Positions 11,127 through 22,500 of a DNA stretch of 64,000 bases are shown here, one piece after another. Below the pieces are notes generated by a model. The model saw only the letters and a list, made by a program, of their open reading frames with translations, was not told the origin of the DNA and did not search any database. Position numbers and translations under genes: made by a program. The stretch spans positions 784,559 to 848,558 of the forward strand of contig NW_004450277.1 of the NCBI RefSeq assembly GCF_000321225.1. Direction: 5' to 3'. Position 1 is the first letter of the stretch. Each line of letters starts with the position of its first letter. Origin of the DNA: Odobenus rosmarus divergens (taxonomy: Eukaryota > Chordata > Mammalia > Carnivora > Odobenidae).

Positions 11127-11309
11127 GGGGCGCCTTCAGCTCAAGTCATGATCCCAGGGTCCTGGGATCGAGCCCCGTATCTGGCTATCTGCTCAGCGGG
11201 AAGCCTGCTTCTCCCTCTCCCACTCCCTCTGCTTGTGTTCCCTCTCTTGCTGTGTCTCTCTCTGTCAAATAAGTAAATAAAATCTTTTTTAAAATAAAAA
11301 ATAAATAAA
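11127..11309 (+). mobile_element. CAN-SINE, sense, head deleted (cluster 4)
   Basis: Opens with 'ggggcgcc' and jumps straight to 'ttcagctcaagtcatgatc': the usual 'tgggtggctcagtcggttaag' stretch is missing, removing most of the Pol III A box. The tail ends in aaataaaatgggagttta, duplicating 'aaaatgggagttta' at 11112-11125. Confidence 0.9.
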
Positions 11310-12947
11310 ATGGGAGTTTACATTTCCTCCCATGCCTGGTTCATAAGAGGCATTCAAATGGAAAGCAGTAGTTATTACATACATAAATGCTAGATTATAC
11401 TTTAGATTACTCTAGATCTCAAATGAAGTTTTCTGTCTTTGTGTTCCAGAGGGTCGTGGCCTTTGGAATTAAGTTTTAGATTATGACTATTTTGATTGTG
11501 TTGCCTGATAAAATGATACACAGATGAAGACCTCTTTGCCCGTGATTTATTATATTCTGTATTATTGGAGACAGTACTAGACTTCAAACTTCTGTCAGGT
11601 GTTTGAGGTAGAGCTGTGTTATTTCAAGTCAAACTGCTTCGCTTTCCTTATAATACTTCCCTTCATTGGAAGACCTCCAACTGTTGCCATCATTTACGTA
11701 ACATTGACACTTTGATTCCTTTTCTGGCTTAAAGGTAGAGAAATGAAATTCACACAGAGAGCCCAAATGCTAATGTTTTTTGTTATTCCATACTCCTTTG
11801 TTTTATGGTAAAGCTTGAGTGTATTGCCTTTTAAAACAGGACTGTTGTAAATTTTGTAGATGGAAGTAAAGGCAGGAGGCCCAGTAATGTGTTTGGGTTG
11901 TAATGTCTTAAATATTCTGCAGGTTTATGTAAGCAATAACTTTGTGAGTTAATCAGGTTTATTGTGAATATTTATATTGCAAATTTGGACCCTTAACAGG
12001 ACCAGAAGAAACTGAACACTGTTGGCTTTAAACGGGTAGTTTTCTTGCTTATTCAGTGTGTACTTGGAGTCTTGGGATTTGAAGGTCAGAGTTGGTTAAG
12101 GGGTCAAGGAGCTAATTGTTAACCTTTTAACCTGTATATTTTTTCCCCAATTTAAAAATAAAACACCACGACTTACATGGCATTAGTTTGATAGGTGAGA
12201 GAGAATATTGTTCATGACCCTGAGACAAGAAAGTAGAATCATTATAACGTGGAGGGAGAAAGGTAATCTCATTTAATATTACATTCATGTTTTTCCATTA
12301 ACCTGTTTTCTTTTGGCTTATTCTTCCAAGTTAGGGTTGCGAGGTTTAGTTTGTATTTGTTGTTTTGTGTTTTGTTTTTTTGTGCCAATTACCTCCATCC
12401 AAATAGATGGTCTCTCAGAAGAAATCATTGTTCATTAATGGTATATCTGGACTAGAAAGCTCAAAAGATGATTACATGCATATCCCTTGAAACAAGGGGA
12501 GTTATGAAATGGGTTTTTCAGTCTACTGCACGGATTTTAGCAATTTCAGCTTGTGATCTCTGTATATTATTTAAACCAGGATTTTTCAGCCAATGTACTA
12601 CATCAGCGGGAGTTACAGATGGGCTAAGGTACTGGTCCCCTCAACCCTCTGGCCATTTGTGCAGGCTACAGGGCATCCAAGCCAATGACCTTGGGTCCAA
12701 AAGTCTTGATCACTCATCCCAGTATACCATACAAATACTATTTTCTCTTGGTGTTTTGACTTTTAAAAAGGCAGTAAGCACTGATTTAGAAAGTTTGGTA
12801 ACTTTTTTTTTTTTAACAGTTTTAAGATGCAAAAGGCCACAGATCTTAAAATAATCTTGGCTTTAAATTTAGAAAAGACCATTTTAAAGTATCGCTCAGA
12901 CCCTCAAGTAATTCTCTTTCCCCATATAATCTGAGAGATATATTTTA

Positions 12948-13060
12948 GGGGCGTGTGGCTGGCTTAGTCGGTAGAGCATGTGACTCTTAGGATTATAAGT
13001 TTGAGTCCCATGTTGGATATGGAGATTGCTTGAAAATAAAATCCTTTAAAAAAAGAGAGA
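12948..13060 (+). mobile_element. Short CAN-SINE variant, sense
   Basis: Head 'ggggcgtgtggctggctta', tRNA-like 'agtttgagtccca', then an A-rich tail. Same short subtype as 7499-7612. Confidence 0.82.
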
Positions 13061-13086
13061 GAGATACTTTAAAAAGTAAGACTATA

Positions 13087-13273
13087 GGGGCATGTGGGTG
13101 GCTCGGTCCTTTAAGTGTCTAGCTCTTGATTTCAACTCAGGTCATGATCTCAGGGTCGTGAGATGAAGCTCTGGGCTCAGCGGGGAGTCCGCTTAAGATT
13201 ATCTCTCCTTCCCCCATCTCCCTGCCCACTTGTGCACGCTCACTCTCTTTCAATAAATAAAATCTTAAAAAAA
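13087..13273 (+). mobile_element. CAN-SINE, sense
   Basis: From 'ggggcatgtgggtggctcgg' to 'aataaataaaatcttaaaa'. Flanked by 'taagactata' at 13077-13086 and 13276-13285. Confidence 0.92.
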
Positions 13274-13568
13274 AATAAGACTATAAACGTTCAAGTTTAG
13301 ACACTTGTGAAGAAATTCAGGTTATTTTTTTTATACAGTGAAGCAAAAACTAAAGTACCCATGCTTAAAACTGTTGTCTTCACCTGAGTGACTCTGAATG
13401 CCACTGTATCTTTTCTGAAGCTGACATTTTGTTAATCATTTATCAAGCTTCTCATGCTAGAACATAAATTGAAGCCTAGGATACGTTGTCTTCCTCTGTC
13501 CCTTCAGGAAAGAGAAATTTAACTGTTTAATATTTGTTTGAGAAACAAATTGTTTAATATTGTTTGAG

Positions 13569-13740
13569 AGGGTGCCTGGGTGGCTCAGTTGGTTAAGCAA
13601 CTGCCTTCAGCTCTGGTCATGATCCCAGAGTCCTGGGATCCAGTCCCACATCGGGCTCCCTGCTTTGCGGGAAGCCTGCTTCTCCCTCTGACCCTATCCC
13701 CTCTTGTGCTCTCTCTCTCTCTCAAATAAACAAAATCTTT
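13569..13740 (+). mobile_element. CAN-SINE, sense arm of inverted pair
   Basis: Head 'ggtgcctgggtggctcagtt' to a tail reading 'caaataaacaaaatcttt', where an antisense copy is inserted. The tail resumes at 13931 with 'aacaaataaaatctttt'. Confidence 0.92.
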
Positions 13741-13930
13741 TTTTTTTTAAGATTTTATTTATTTATTTGACAGAGACAGCGAGAGAGGGAACACAAGCGG
13801 GGGGAGTGGGAGAGGGAGAAGCAGGCTTCCCGCCGAGCAGGGAGCCCGATGCGGGGCTTGATCCCAAGACCCTAGGATCAGGACCTGAGCCGAAGGCAGA
13901 CGCCCAACGACTGAGCCATCCAGGTGCCCC
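13741..13930 (-). mobile_element. CAN-SINE, antisense arm inserted in the tail of its neighbour
   Basis: Inserted into the A-rich tail of the sense copy at 13569, with 'aacaaaatctttt'-like sequence repeated on both sides. The arms face each other tail to tail with almost no spacer. Confidence 0.93.
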
Positions 13931-15006
13931 AACAAATAAAATCTTTTAAAAAAAATATCGTTTGAGAAATTTAATTGTTTAATATTTATGTAAATTATCA
14001 AGTTAACCTTTTAAGATGGATATTTTACAATGTTAAAAATGGGATTTTTAATTCAGCTGGGGTTTACAGATTCCTCTGGGTCTGTAACAGAAGCTACAGA
14101 CCTTTTCTTCAAAAAATGTACCTGCACAGGCCATTCTGTATATATTTACAGGGACTTTCATGGACATCTGATCTCATTGATGGACTCCATTTTTAATGCT
14201 ATAATTTACGTAGCCCAAATAATAATTTCCCCTTTTCATTATTTTTAGTGCTGTAACATTTGCCTGATTTGTCGTTTGTCACAGTATTATTCTTTCAACA
14301 AACAATTCTGGATCATATGCATCTTCTGTGATAGACTCCTGAGGGTACAGAGGCACTGTTCTCTACCCTTGGAATTTCGTCTAGCTAGAGAGACGGATGT
14401 GTGACAGTACAGTGACCGTGCTAGATGGAAGGAGTAAACAAAGAGTGCTGTTGGAGTGCAGAGGAAGGGTCTTGACCATTAGAATTTTTCTGTAAATCCA
14501 TGTTTGATTCTGCATTTCTTAATTGGCAAAAGGTATATTGTGAATTCTAAATAGTCTTAAATTGAGAACTTAAATGTGCTTGCCACTGCATGTAATGCTG
14601 GATATTTTCTTTGCCCATATTTCCCCCACTTACCTTTGTAAGATAGGTAGTATTAATTAACTTTCTAATCTCATATATGTATTTAGTATAGAGCAGGGAT
14701 TGCTAACCCAAATACCTACAGGAGTCAGACCAGTGAGATAAATGAATAGCCAGGTTTACCTAGGGCATCTCCAGTGGGTGGGTTCTAGAGCCCCATTGTT
14801 GGATAACACAGGTTAGCCGATTCAAATGATTTTTATCAGTGTAGGAATACAGAATTATTGTTATCTGACAGACCTACCTACTTTTTCTTCTTTTGAGAAA
14901 TTGAAGGTTAATTTTTTTTGTTTTTAGTGTTGGCAGCTAAGTCACACTTAAATATTTATAATGAAAAATTTTAATACATAATTCAGCTTGATAGCTGATT
15001 CACTTT

Positions 15007-15193
15007 AAGCTTTATTTACTTATTTTAGAGCAAGAGCGAGTGTGCACGCGTGAGTTGGGGGAGAGGGAGAGGGGAAGCGGACTCCATGCTGAGCGGGGAG
15101 TCCAGCTCGGGCTTGATCTTACAGCCCTGAGATTGTGACCTGAGCCAAAACCAAGAGTTAGATACTGAACCGACTGTGCAACTCAGAGGCCCC
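15007..15193 (-). mobile_element. CAN-SINE, antisense
   Basis: Perfect 16-bp target-site duplication atagctgattcacttt at 14991-15006 and 15194-15209. The body is diverged ('ctgtgcaactcagaggcccc' at the head). Confidence 0.93.
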
Positions 15194-15214
15194 ATAGCTG
15201 ATTCACTTTTTAAA

Positions 15215-15695
15215 AACACTGTGTGAAAAACTTGTGCGTGAATGTTCATAGCAGCATTGTTCATAGTGGCCAAAGAGAGGAAACAGCGAAAATGTTTTAT
15301 CAGCTGATGGATAAACAAAATGTAGTACAACCATCCAGTGGATTTAGCTGTAGAAAGGAATGAACTGCTATGACAGAAACTACAACATGGATGAACCTTG
15401 AAAACATACTAAATGAAAGAAACCAGACACACAAGGTCACACTGTGATTGATTGCATTTATATGAAATGTCCAGGATAGGCAAATCCATAGATAGAAAAC
15501 ACATTGGCAGGGGGAGGTGGAGCATTAGGAATGGCTGCTATGGAGTATTGGGTTTCTTTTCGATGTGATAGAAATGTTCTAGAATCAGATAGTGGTGATG
15601 GTTGCATGTTGGGAATATATTAAAAACCACTGAGTTGTGCTCTTGAAAAGAGTGAGTTTTAGGTCATGTGGATTTTATATGAGTTTTTAAAATTG
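15215..15695 (+). mobile_element. L1 3' end fragment, sense
   Basis: Ordered L1 3'-end motifs: 'gttcatagcagcattgttca', 'acaacatggatgaaccttg', 'tgaaatgtccaggataggc', 'agtggtgatggttgcatg', then the end-of-element stretch 'aaaaaccactgagttgtgc'. Old L1M-type by divergence. Confidence 0.8.
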
Positions 15696-16333
15696 AAAAA
15701 AAAATACTGTTGTGAGCCAAATGGGACAGTGTTTGCTGTAGAACAGAATGAGTAGGCTGTGAATCTAGACAATAAATCACCACATCTCTGTGACCTTATA
15801 GAGATTACTCCAATTTGCTTTCTGTAAAATGGGGAAGGTAATACCTATGTCTTGGACTTGTTAGGTTTAAAAGTGGTAAATATAAATCCTAAGAAGCAGT
15901 CATTGACCCTCCATAGGCTTTCACATATCATTAGAGTTGGAAGCCAGCCAGTGTTTGCTGCCCTAAGTTCCAGCCTGTTTTCTATTGTTGGCAAGTTTAG
16001 AACAACCTACCCTGTTGTTTACTGCTTATTGTTCACTTACAGGAAGTATGGTTGTCTCCTGTGTAACCTCCATGATAGTAAAGAGTAGGAGTGGGTATTA
16101 ATCCTTATATTCTGCAGTTTCCTCACTATAATCTGGTAAGTTAAATGACAGAGCCAAGGTCATATTTCGTCTCAGTGGTTCCAGTGTTCCCATTCTTTCT
16201 ATAACCTCATGGTGCGTTATAAATCCAGACTTTGTCTTTCAGTAATAACTTTCTGTGGCTCTATCATGGATTGTCAGGCACTGTGCTGTACACATGGGTA
16301 AATCACATAGCCTCATAAAAGCTTGTGGCTCCA

Positions 16334-16510
16334 GGGGCACCTGGGTGGCTCAGTCAGGTAAGTGTCTGCCTTCAGCTCAGGTTCATGATCTCTGGGTCAT
16401 GGATGGAGCCCCGTGTTGGGCTCCCTGCTCAGTGGGGAGTCTGCTTCTCCCTCTCCCCCTGCACTCCCACTCATGCTCTTCGTCTCTCTCTCAAATAGAA
16501 AAATAAAAAT
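16334..16510 (+). mobile_element. CAN-SINE, sense
   Basis: Perfect 17-bp target-site duplication aaaagcttgtggctcca at 16317-16333 and 16511-16527, so a recent insertion. Confidence 0.95.
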
Positions 16511-17329
16511 AAAAGCTTGTGGCTCCAAAGAAATATCTCTCACACATATTGACTGGTTTCATATCTCATTGGGAAATAATAGTATGACTGTTTTACCTCT
16601 TGTGTTGGTGATGGATGCGCTTTACATGTAAGACCAAAGAACATCTTTAAAATTAGCTGCAGATGAAAAATATCCATCATACAGCCAAAGTGCTTTTCTC
16701 GATTTTGAACATGAGCAGGTCCATATGCAAGCCAGATTGATTTTTACCAAAATATTGTATATTATTACCTTAGAAGTCTGTCAAACATTTATGGAACACA
16801 TCCCTGTGCTAGGCACTGTGGTAAATACAGGGCATATACCAAGAGAAATAAATTACGGTTTAGGTCCTTGGGTTTATAATCTATTGAGGAGAGAGAATGG
16901 CATAAACAAAACAATTGATAATGTAATGAGTATATGGGAGTGCTTTGGTCCCATAGAGGAGCACTTGGCTCATCTTGGAGAGGTATAGAAAGGCTTTATC
17001 ATGGATGCAAAACTGGGCTAATTCTTGAAGGGTGAGTAAAGTTTTCCCTAGCAAGCATTATTGGAGGTCATAAAATTAAAGTCACAGAGAAGGAAAAGCA
17101 TGGTCAGTACTCATTTGCTTAATGTTTTAAAAGTTTAAAACTTTTAAAAGTGTTAGAAATGTTAATCTGTACAGTGGAAAGACATTAGAATAGAGCAGAG
17201 GTTGTACACTGATACCCAGTTACAGTACTGATTGAACTGGTTATGGGACTACTCAGGTTTTCATTTCTTCTTATGTTAGTTTTGGTTAAGTTTTTCCTCT
17301 AGGAATGTCAAATTTACTGGCATGAAGTT

Positions 17330-18616
17330 AATTGTGTTATCCTATGTTTTAGGATAGAGCATATGATAATTTCCCTCTTAAAATTTTTATTTTTAAAATT
17401 AATGTAAGTAAAATTGGTTCCTTTTTGTGTGCACAGTTCAGTGGATTTTAACACACACAAGAGATTGAGGTAGCCACCACCACAACCAAGACAGAGCAGT
17501 TGTATCATCTCCTTCATGTACCCTCAGTAGTCACACCCAGCCTCCCACCCCTATTCTCTGGCAGCCACTATTCTCTTCTCAGTTACTATAGTTTTATCTT
17601 TTCAGAAATGTTATATAAGTGGAATCAAACAATATATATTATTTTGAAACTGGCTTTTTTTAAACAGCATGTTGCTTTTGAGATTCATTGAAGTTGAATC
17701 AATGGTTAGTTCCTTTTTATTGCTGAGTAGTATGGATGGACCACAGTTTATCCATTTACTTAATAACATTCTTTGGTGATTATGAATAGAGCTGCTGTAA
17801 ATATACATGTATGGGCTTTTATGAACATCTATGAGTGGGATTGCTCATTCATGTGAAAAATGTAACTTCGTAAGAAACTGCCAAATTGTTTTCCAGAACA
17901 GCTATACCATGTTGCATTCCCATCAGCATGTGTAAGTGTTCAGTTGTTCCACATCCTCTCTAGCACCAAGTATTTTCAATATTTAACTTCTAATTTTTAA
18001 GTAATTTTAGATTTACAGAAGAGTTGTGTACAGTCCTCCTATGCTCTTCACCCAGTTTCCCCTAGTGTTAACACTTCACATAACCATGACACTTGATTAA
18101 AACTAAGAAATAAACACTAATACAATACTGTTAACTAAACTAAAATGGACTTTATGTGGATTTTACCAGTTATGTGCTTTTTCTGTTCCAGGATCCAATC
18201 CAGGAAACATACCACATTACATTAGCCACCATGTCTCCTTAGTCTCCTCCAGTCTGTGATAATTTTTCAGTCTTTCCTTGATTTTCAAGACTGACACTTT
18301 TGGAGAAGACTGGTAAGATTATAGAATGACCTTCAATTTAGGTTTGACTGATGTTTTCTCATGATTAGATTGTGGTTATGAATTTTTGAGAATACCACAG
18401 GTGACATGTCTTTCTCATCAGATTGCATCAAGGGTATATGATGTCAATGTAATTTATCTTTAGTGATGTTTAGGTTGTGTTTGCCAGGTTTCTCCACTCT
18501 AAAATTATTATTTCTCCCTTTACATACTTATTCATTAGAAGGGCTTTCCTAAGTCCAACCCGATTTCAAGGGGAAGAACATTAAGTTCCACCTCCTCGAG
18601 GGAGGCATACCAAATA
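17330..18616 (-). mobile_element. L1 3' region relics, antisense
   Basis: Reverse-complement L1 3' sequence: 'gctgagtagtatggatggac', 'tatgaatagagctgctgtaa', 'gagtgggattgctcattc', then the long 3' UTR-type stretch with 'cacccagtttcccctagtgt', 'ctgttccaggatccaatcc' and 'tttgccaggtttctccact'. Probably more than one old insertion. No open ORF2 remains. Confidence 0.75.
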
Positions 18617-18630
18617 ATTTGTGGACTATG

Positions 18631-18835
18631 TTTTTGTTTTTTTTTAAGATTTTTTATTTATTCATTTGACAGAGAGAGACACAGCGAGAGAGGAAACACA
18701 AGCAGGGGGAGTGGGCGAGAGAGAAGCAGGCTTCCTGCAGAGCAGGGAGCTCGATGCGGGGCTCGATCCCAGGACCCTGGGATCACAACCCGAGCCGAAG
18801 GCAGACACCCAAAGACTGAGCCACCTAGGTGCCCC
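18631..18835 (-). mobile_element. CAN-SINE inside L1, antisense
   Basis: Perfect 14-bp target-site duplication atttgtggactatg at 18617-18630 and 18836-18849, splitting antisense L1 3' sequence. Confidence 0.95.
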
Positions 18836-18849
18836 ATTTGTGGACTATG

Positions 18850-20121
18850 TGAAACCACCAGAGTAATTAATGAGGATTGGAGGAGATTCTTAGAGGCTAT
18901 GCAGATAATCTTGTTAATCCTAAAAGTTTTACTCACCAAGTTTAGCATCTGTCAGTGGATCTTGGCTATAGCAATTACTGTTGCTGGTCTAACGGAAATT
19001 TTCTATTTCTTTCTGCATGTATTAGTGTAAGTTGGAATTCTTATGTAGGGAAGATTTTCAGAATTATTTAGTGTGGACTCACTGATACTTATTTTACCTT
19101 TAGGGTCACAATCTAATTCCATCATTATTACTCGGATTGTTCAAGCTTTGGCAGTTGATGCTCTTTCCAATTGGCTCCCATGTCCTTTTGACTACAAGAT
19201 TTGCCAGGCTATCTTGTATTTTTCCTGCCCCATTCTAGAATCAGCCATTTCTCCAAGGAGCTGTCATTCCTTTTATTGGAGAAAATTACTGAGAAGCCAG
19301 GATGTGGGCACTGGTTATTGTCATTGCTACTCGTTGACACCGTTCCTGGGTGCTGTCAGTGGACAGAGCTCGGAATTTGCATTCAGTAATATTCACTCTT
19401 CGTTGTGTACAGTTCTATGGGTTTTGACAATGCTTAGAGTAACAAATCCACCTCTACAGTATTATACAGAACATTTCATTGCCATGGGGCAATCACTCAT
19501 CTGTTCTCTGTCTTTATGGTTTGCCTTTTCTAGAATGTCCTATAAATGGAAGTATACAATATGTAGCTTGTCGTTGTTTTTAAAGATTTTATTTTTAAGA
19601 AATCTCTACATCCGATGTGGGGCTTGAACTTAAAACCCCAAGATCAAGAGTCATGGTTTACCAACTGAGCCAGCCAGGCAGCCCAGTATGTAGCTTTTTG
19701 GATCTGTCTTCTTCACTGAAAAGAAATATATTTAAGATTGATCCATGTTGTTCAAATCAGTTGTTTGTTTTCCATTGTGTGCTTGTACCACCATTTGTGT
19801 ATCCATTCACCTGTTGTACATCTTGGTTGTATCAATTTTTTCTGCAATTACGAATAAAGCTGCTATCAACATTCACATGTAGGTTTTTGTGTGAACATTG
19901 GTTTTCAGTTCACTTGAAAAAAATACCTAAGAGTGGGATGCTGGTTTGATTGGTAAGTGTATGTTTAACTTTATAAGAAACAGCCAGACTTTTCCAAGAT
20001 GGCTATATATACACCATGTTGCATTCCCATCAGGATTGAGTTTCTGTTACTCTGCATCCTCGGTATTCTGAGTTTTTATTTTTTAATTTTAACCATTTTA
20101 GTAGATCTGTAGTGTATCTCA
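18850..20121 (-). mobile_element. L1 relics, antisense (continued)
   Basis: Reverse-complement old L1 3' sequence resumes: 'tagaatcagccatttctcca', 'tgtcagtggacagagctcgg', then 'tatccattcacctgttgtac', 'acgaataaagctgctatcaa'. The 184-codon frame over part of this stretch (19073-19627) is chance open frame through L1 and SINE sequence. A short SINE sits at 19578-19684. Confidence 0.7.
19578..19684 (-). mobile_element. Short CAN-SINE variant, antisense
   Basis: From 'taaagattttatttttaaga' to 'gagccagccaggcagccc'. Flanked by caatatgtagctt and cagtatgtagctt. Confidence 0.85.
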
Positions 20122-20323
20122 TTTTTATTTTAAGATTTTATTTATTTATGAGAAAGAGCCAGCGTGCGCACGCGCACATACACACACAAGCAGTGGGGGC
20201 AGCAGGCAGAGGGAGAAGCAGGCTCCCCGCTGAGCAAGGAGCCTGGGGCTCAATCCCAGGACCCTGGGATCATGCCCTGAGCCGAAAGCAGATGCTTAAC
20301 CAACTGAGCCACCCAGGCATCCC
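20122..20323 (-). mobile_element. CAN-SINE inside L1, antisense
   Basis: T-rich tail, a GC/CA-rich insertion (20160-20188, 'gcgtgcgcacgcgcacatac'), body and reversed head 'gagccacccaggcatccca'. The flanking L1 resumes at 20324. Confidence 0.9.
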
Positions 20324-21350
20324 ATCATGTTTGTTTTAATTTGACTTTCCCTAATGAGTAGCAATGTTGTGCATCTTTTCATAGGCTTATCCATAGATCT
20401 TCTTTTGCAAAGTGTCTGTTCAGATCTCTTGCCTGTTAATTAACTGGGTTTTCTTATTGTTGAGTTCTTTCTTACACATTTAAGTCTTTTATCATATATG
20501 TGATTTACAAATATATTTTCCCTATCTGTGGTTTATTTTTCATTCTCTTAACAGTGTTTTTCACAGAGAAGAAATACTTGAACACTTTATGATGAAGTCC
20601 GGTTTATCAATTTTTATTTTTATTCTATTTTATTTATTATGCTTTTGGCATTATGTTTTACGACCTCTGCCTAATCCTAATTCCAGGTCCCCAGATCACA
20701 AGATTTTCTTCTAAAGGTTTGAAAATGTTATATATATATATTTTTTAAAGACTTTATTTATTTATTTGACAGAGAGAGACACAGTGAGAGAGGAAACACA
20801 AGCAGGGGGAGTGGGAGGAGAAGCAGGCTTCCCGCGGAGCGGGCAGCCCGATGCAGGGCTCGATCCCAGGACCCTGGGATCATGACCCAAGCCGAAGGCA
20901 GACGCCCAACGACTGAGCCACCCAGGCGCCCCTGTTATATTTTATATTTAGATCCACCATTCGTTCATTATTAATTGTTTCTTTTTTAGGTGTGTGAGGT
21001 TTAGGGTGAAGTACATGATTTTGCATATGGATGTGCAAATGTTCCAAAACCTTTTACAGAAAAGATTACCCTTTCTCCATTGAACTGCCTTTGTACTGTT
21101 GTCGAAAATCAATAGGCCATGTTTCTAAGGATCTCTTTATTCCCCATTTTGTTCCACTGATCTATGTTTTATCCTTTTGCCAATACCACACTGTTTTTAA
21201 TAACTGTGGCTTTGTAATAAATAACTTAAAATTAGTGTGATTCCTCCAGCTTTATTTTTCTTTTTCAAAACTGTTTTGATTATTCTAGTTCATTTGGATC
21301 TTTTTTAATCTAATCTGACAGACTTTATCTTTACCTGGATAACTTATTTC
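20324..21350 (-). mobile_element. L1 relic, antisense (interrupted by SINE)
   Basis: Reverse-complement L1 motifs: 'ttttgcaaagtgtctgttca', 'ttgttgagttctttcttaca', 'ttttgttccactgatctatg', 'gtggctttgtaataaataac'. Interrupted by the SINE at 20741-20932. Confidence 0.75.
20741..20932 (-). mobile_element. CAN-SINE inside L1, antisense
   Basis: Tail beginning in a (TA)n run, GA-rich body, reversed head 'gagccacccaggcgcccc'. 'tgttatat' occurs on both sides. Confidence 0.93.
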
Positions 21351-21381
21351 ATTGATATTGAATATGGTTAGCCATTATGTT

Positions 21382-21558
21382 TTGTTCTTTTTTTTTAAGA
21401 TTTTATTTATTTATTTGACAGAGACACAGCAAGAGCAGGAACACAAGCAGGGGGAGTGGGAGAGGGAGAAGCAGGCTTCCTGCTGAGCAGGGAGCCCCAT
21501 GTGGGGCTCGATCCCAGGAGCCCGGGATCATGACCTGACTGAGCCACCCATGTGCCCC
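21382..21558 (-). mobile_element. CAN-SINE, antisense, internal deletion
   Basis: Perfect target-site duplication tagccattatgtt at 21369-21381 and 21559-21571. 'catgacctga' joins directly to 'ctgagccaccca', so about 25 bp normally between them are missing. Confidence 0.94.
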
Positions 21559-21679
21559 TAGCCATTATGTTCTTATGTTCTGGGGTTTTTTCTTTTTTCT
21601 TTTTTTCTTACCTTTTTTGGGGTTCTTTTTATCATTCCATTTTCCCCCTCTTTCTAGTTTTGAAATACATGGTATTTTT

Positions 21680-22500
21680 GTTTTATAAGTAGATACCATC
21701 ATAGATGATGTAAGTTGGAGCCATAATTTTACCAAAGTCTAATATTAATGGTCAGTGTTTGCTTGAACTTTTCCATACATTTTTCTTATTTTGCTCTTTT
21801 TTTCCTCTTTCAACACAAACCTTCCAAATGGGATTATTGTTCTTTATCATCTTTATTTAGAGATATTTGCTGGATATAGAATTATAATTTGGCAAATTTT
21901 TTTCCTTAGCACACTGCAGGTATTAAACTGTCTTCAAGCTTCATTGTTGCTTTTGGAAAATCAGCTGTTCTGAGTTGCTTCTTTGAATGTAGTCTGACTT
22001 CTCTTCTCTGCTTTGATTTTTCTGCTGTTTTATTATTGTATGTTGTGGATTTCTTTTTATTTATCTTCTTTGGAATTTGTTGGGCTTCTGGAATGTGGTT
22101 GTGTTTGATTGCTTCTGGGAAATTTTCGGCTATTATACCTCTTTCAAATACTGCCTTTGCCCTGTCCCATTTTCTCCTTTTCTTGTAGTCCTGATCAAAA
22201 GTATATCAAACCATTTCACAATTTCTTTTTAAAAGTTCTATTTTGTTCTTTTTACTTTTTGAAATCTAGAGTATCCTGTACCTGCATATGTTCTAAAGCT
22301 TATCTCTCATTTCTATAAGCACAGTCAGCATGGTTGTTTGGAGTTTGAGTTTGATAAGATCAGAAGTCTCTGTAGGACTTTTCTGTTCTTTTTCTGCCAG
22401 TTCTCAGTCTTGTAGTCTTTTCCCGCAGTACCTAGTTGTCTTTGATTACAGGTTGCGTATTATATTTGAAAAATTATTTGTAGGAATCATTTAAGGCCCA
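21680..22500 (-). mobile_element. Old L1-like relic, antisense
   Basis: Diverged reverse-complement L1-like sequence with 'tttatttagagatatttgct', 'gaatttgttgggcttctgga' and 'ggaaattttcggctattata'. Subfamily not resolved. From 22500 to 23870 I recognise nothing specific. Confidence 0.55.

Noticed and set aside
13569..13640. Possible tRNA genes in SINE heads
   Set aside because: The heads are tRNA-derived with A/B-box-like motifs but do not fold as full tRNAs and continue into SINE bodies; about forty copies show the same pattern.
19073..19627. 184-codon frame, Ser/Leu-rich
   Set aside because: Runs through antisense L1 3' UTR-type sequence and a SINE tail; no similarity to a known protein.
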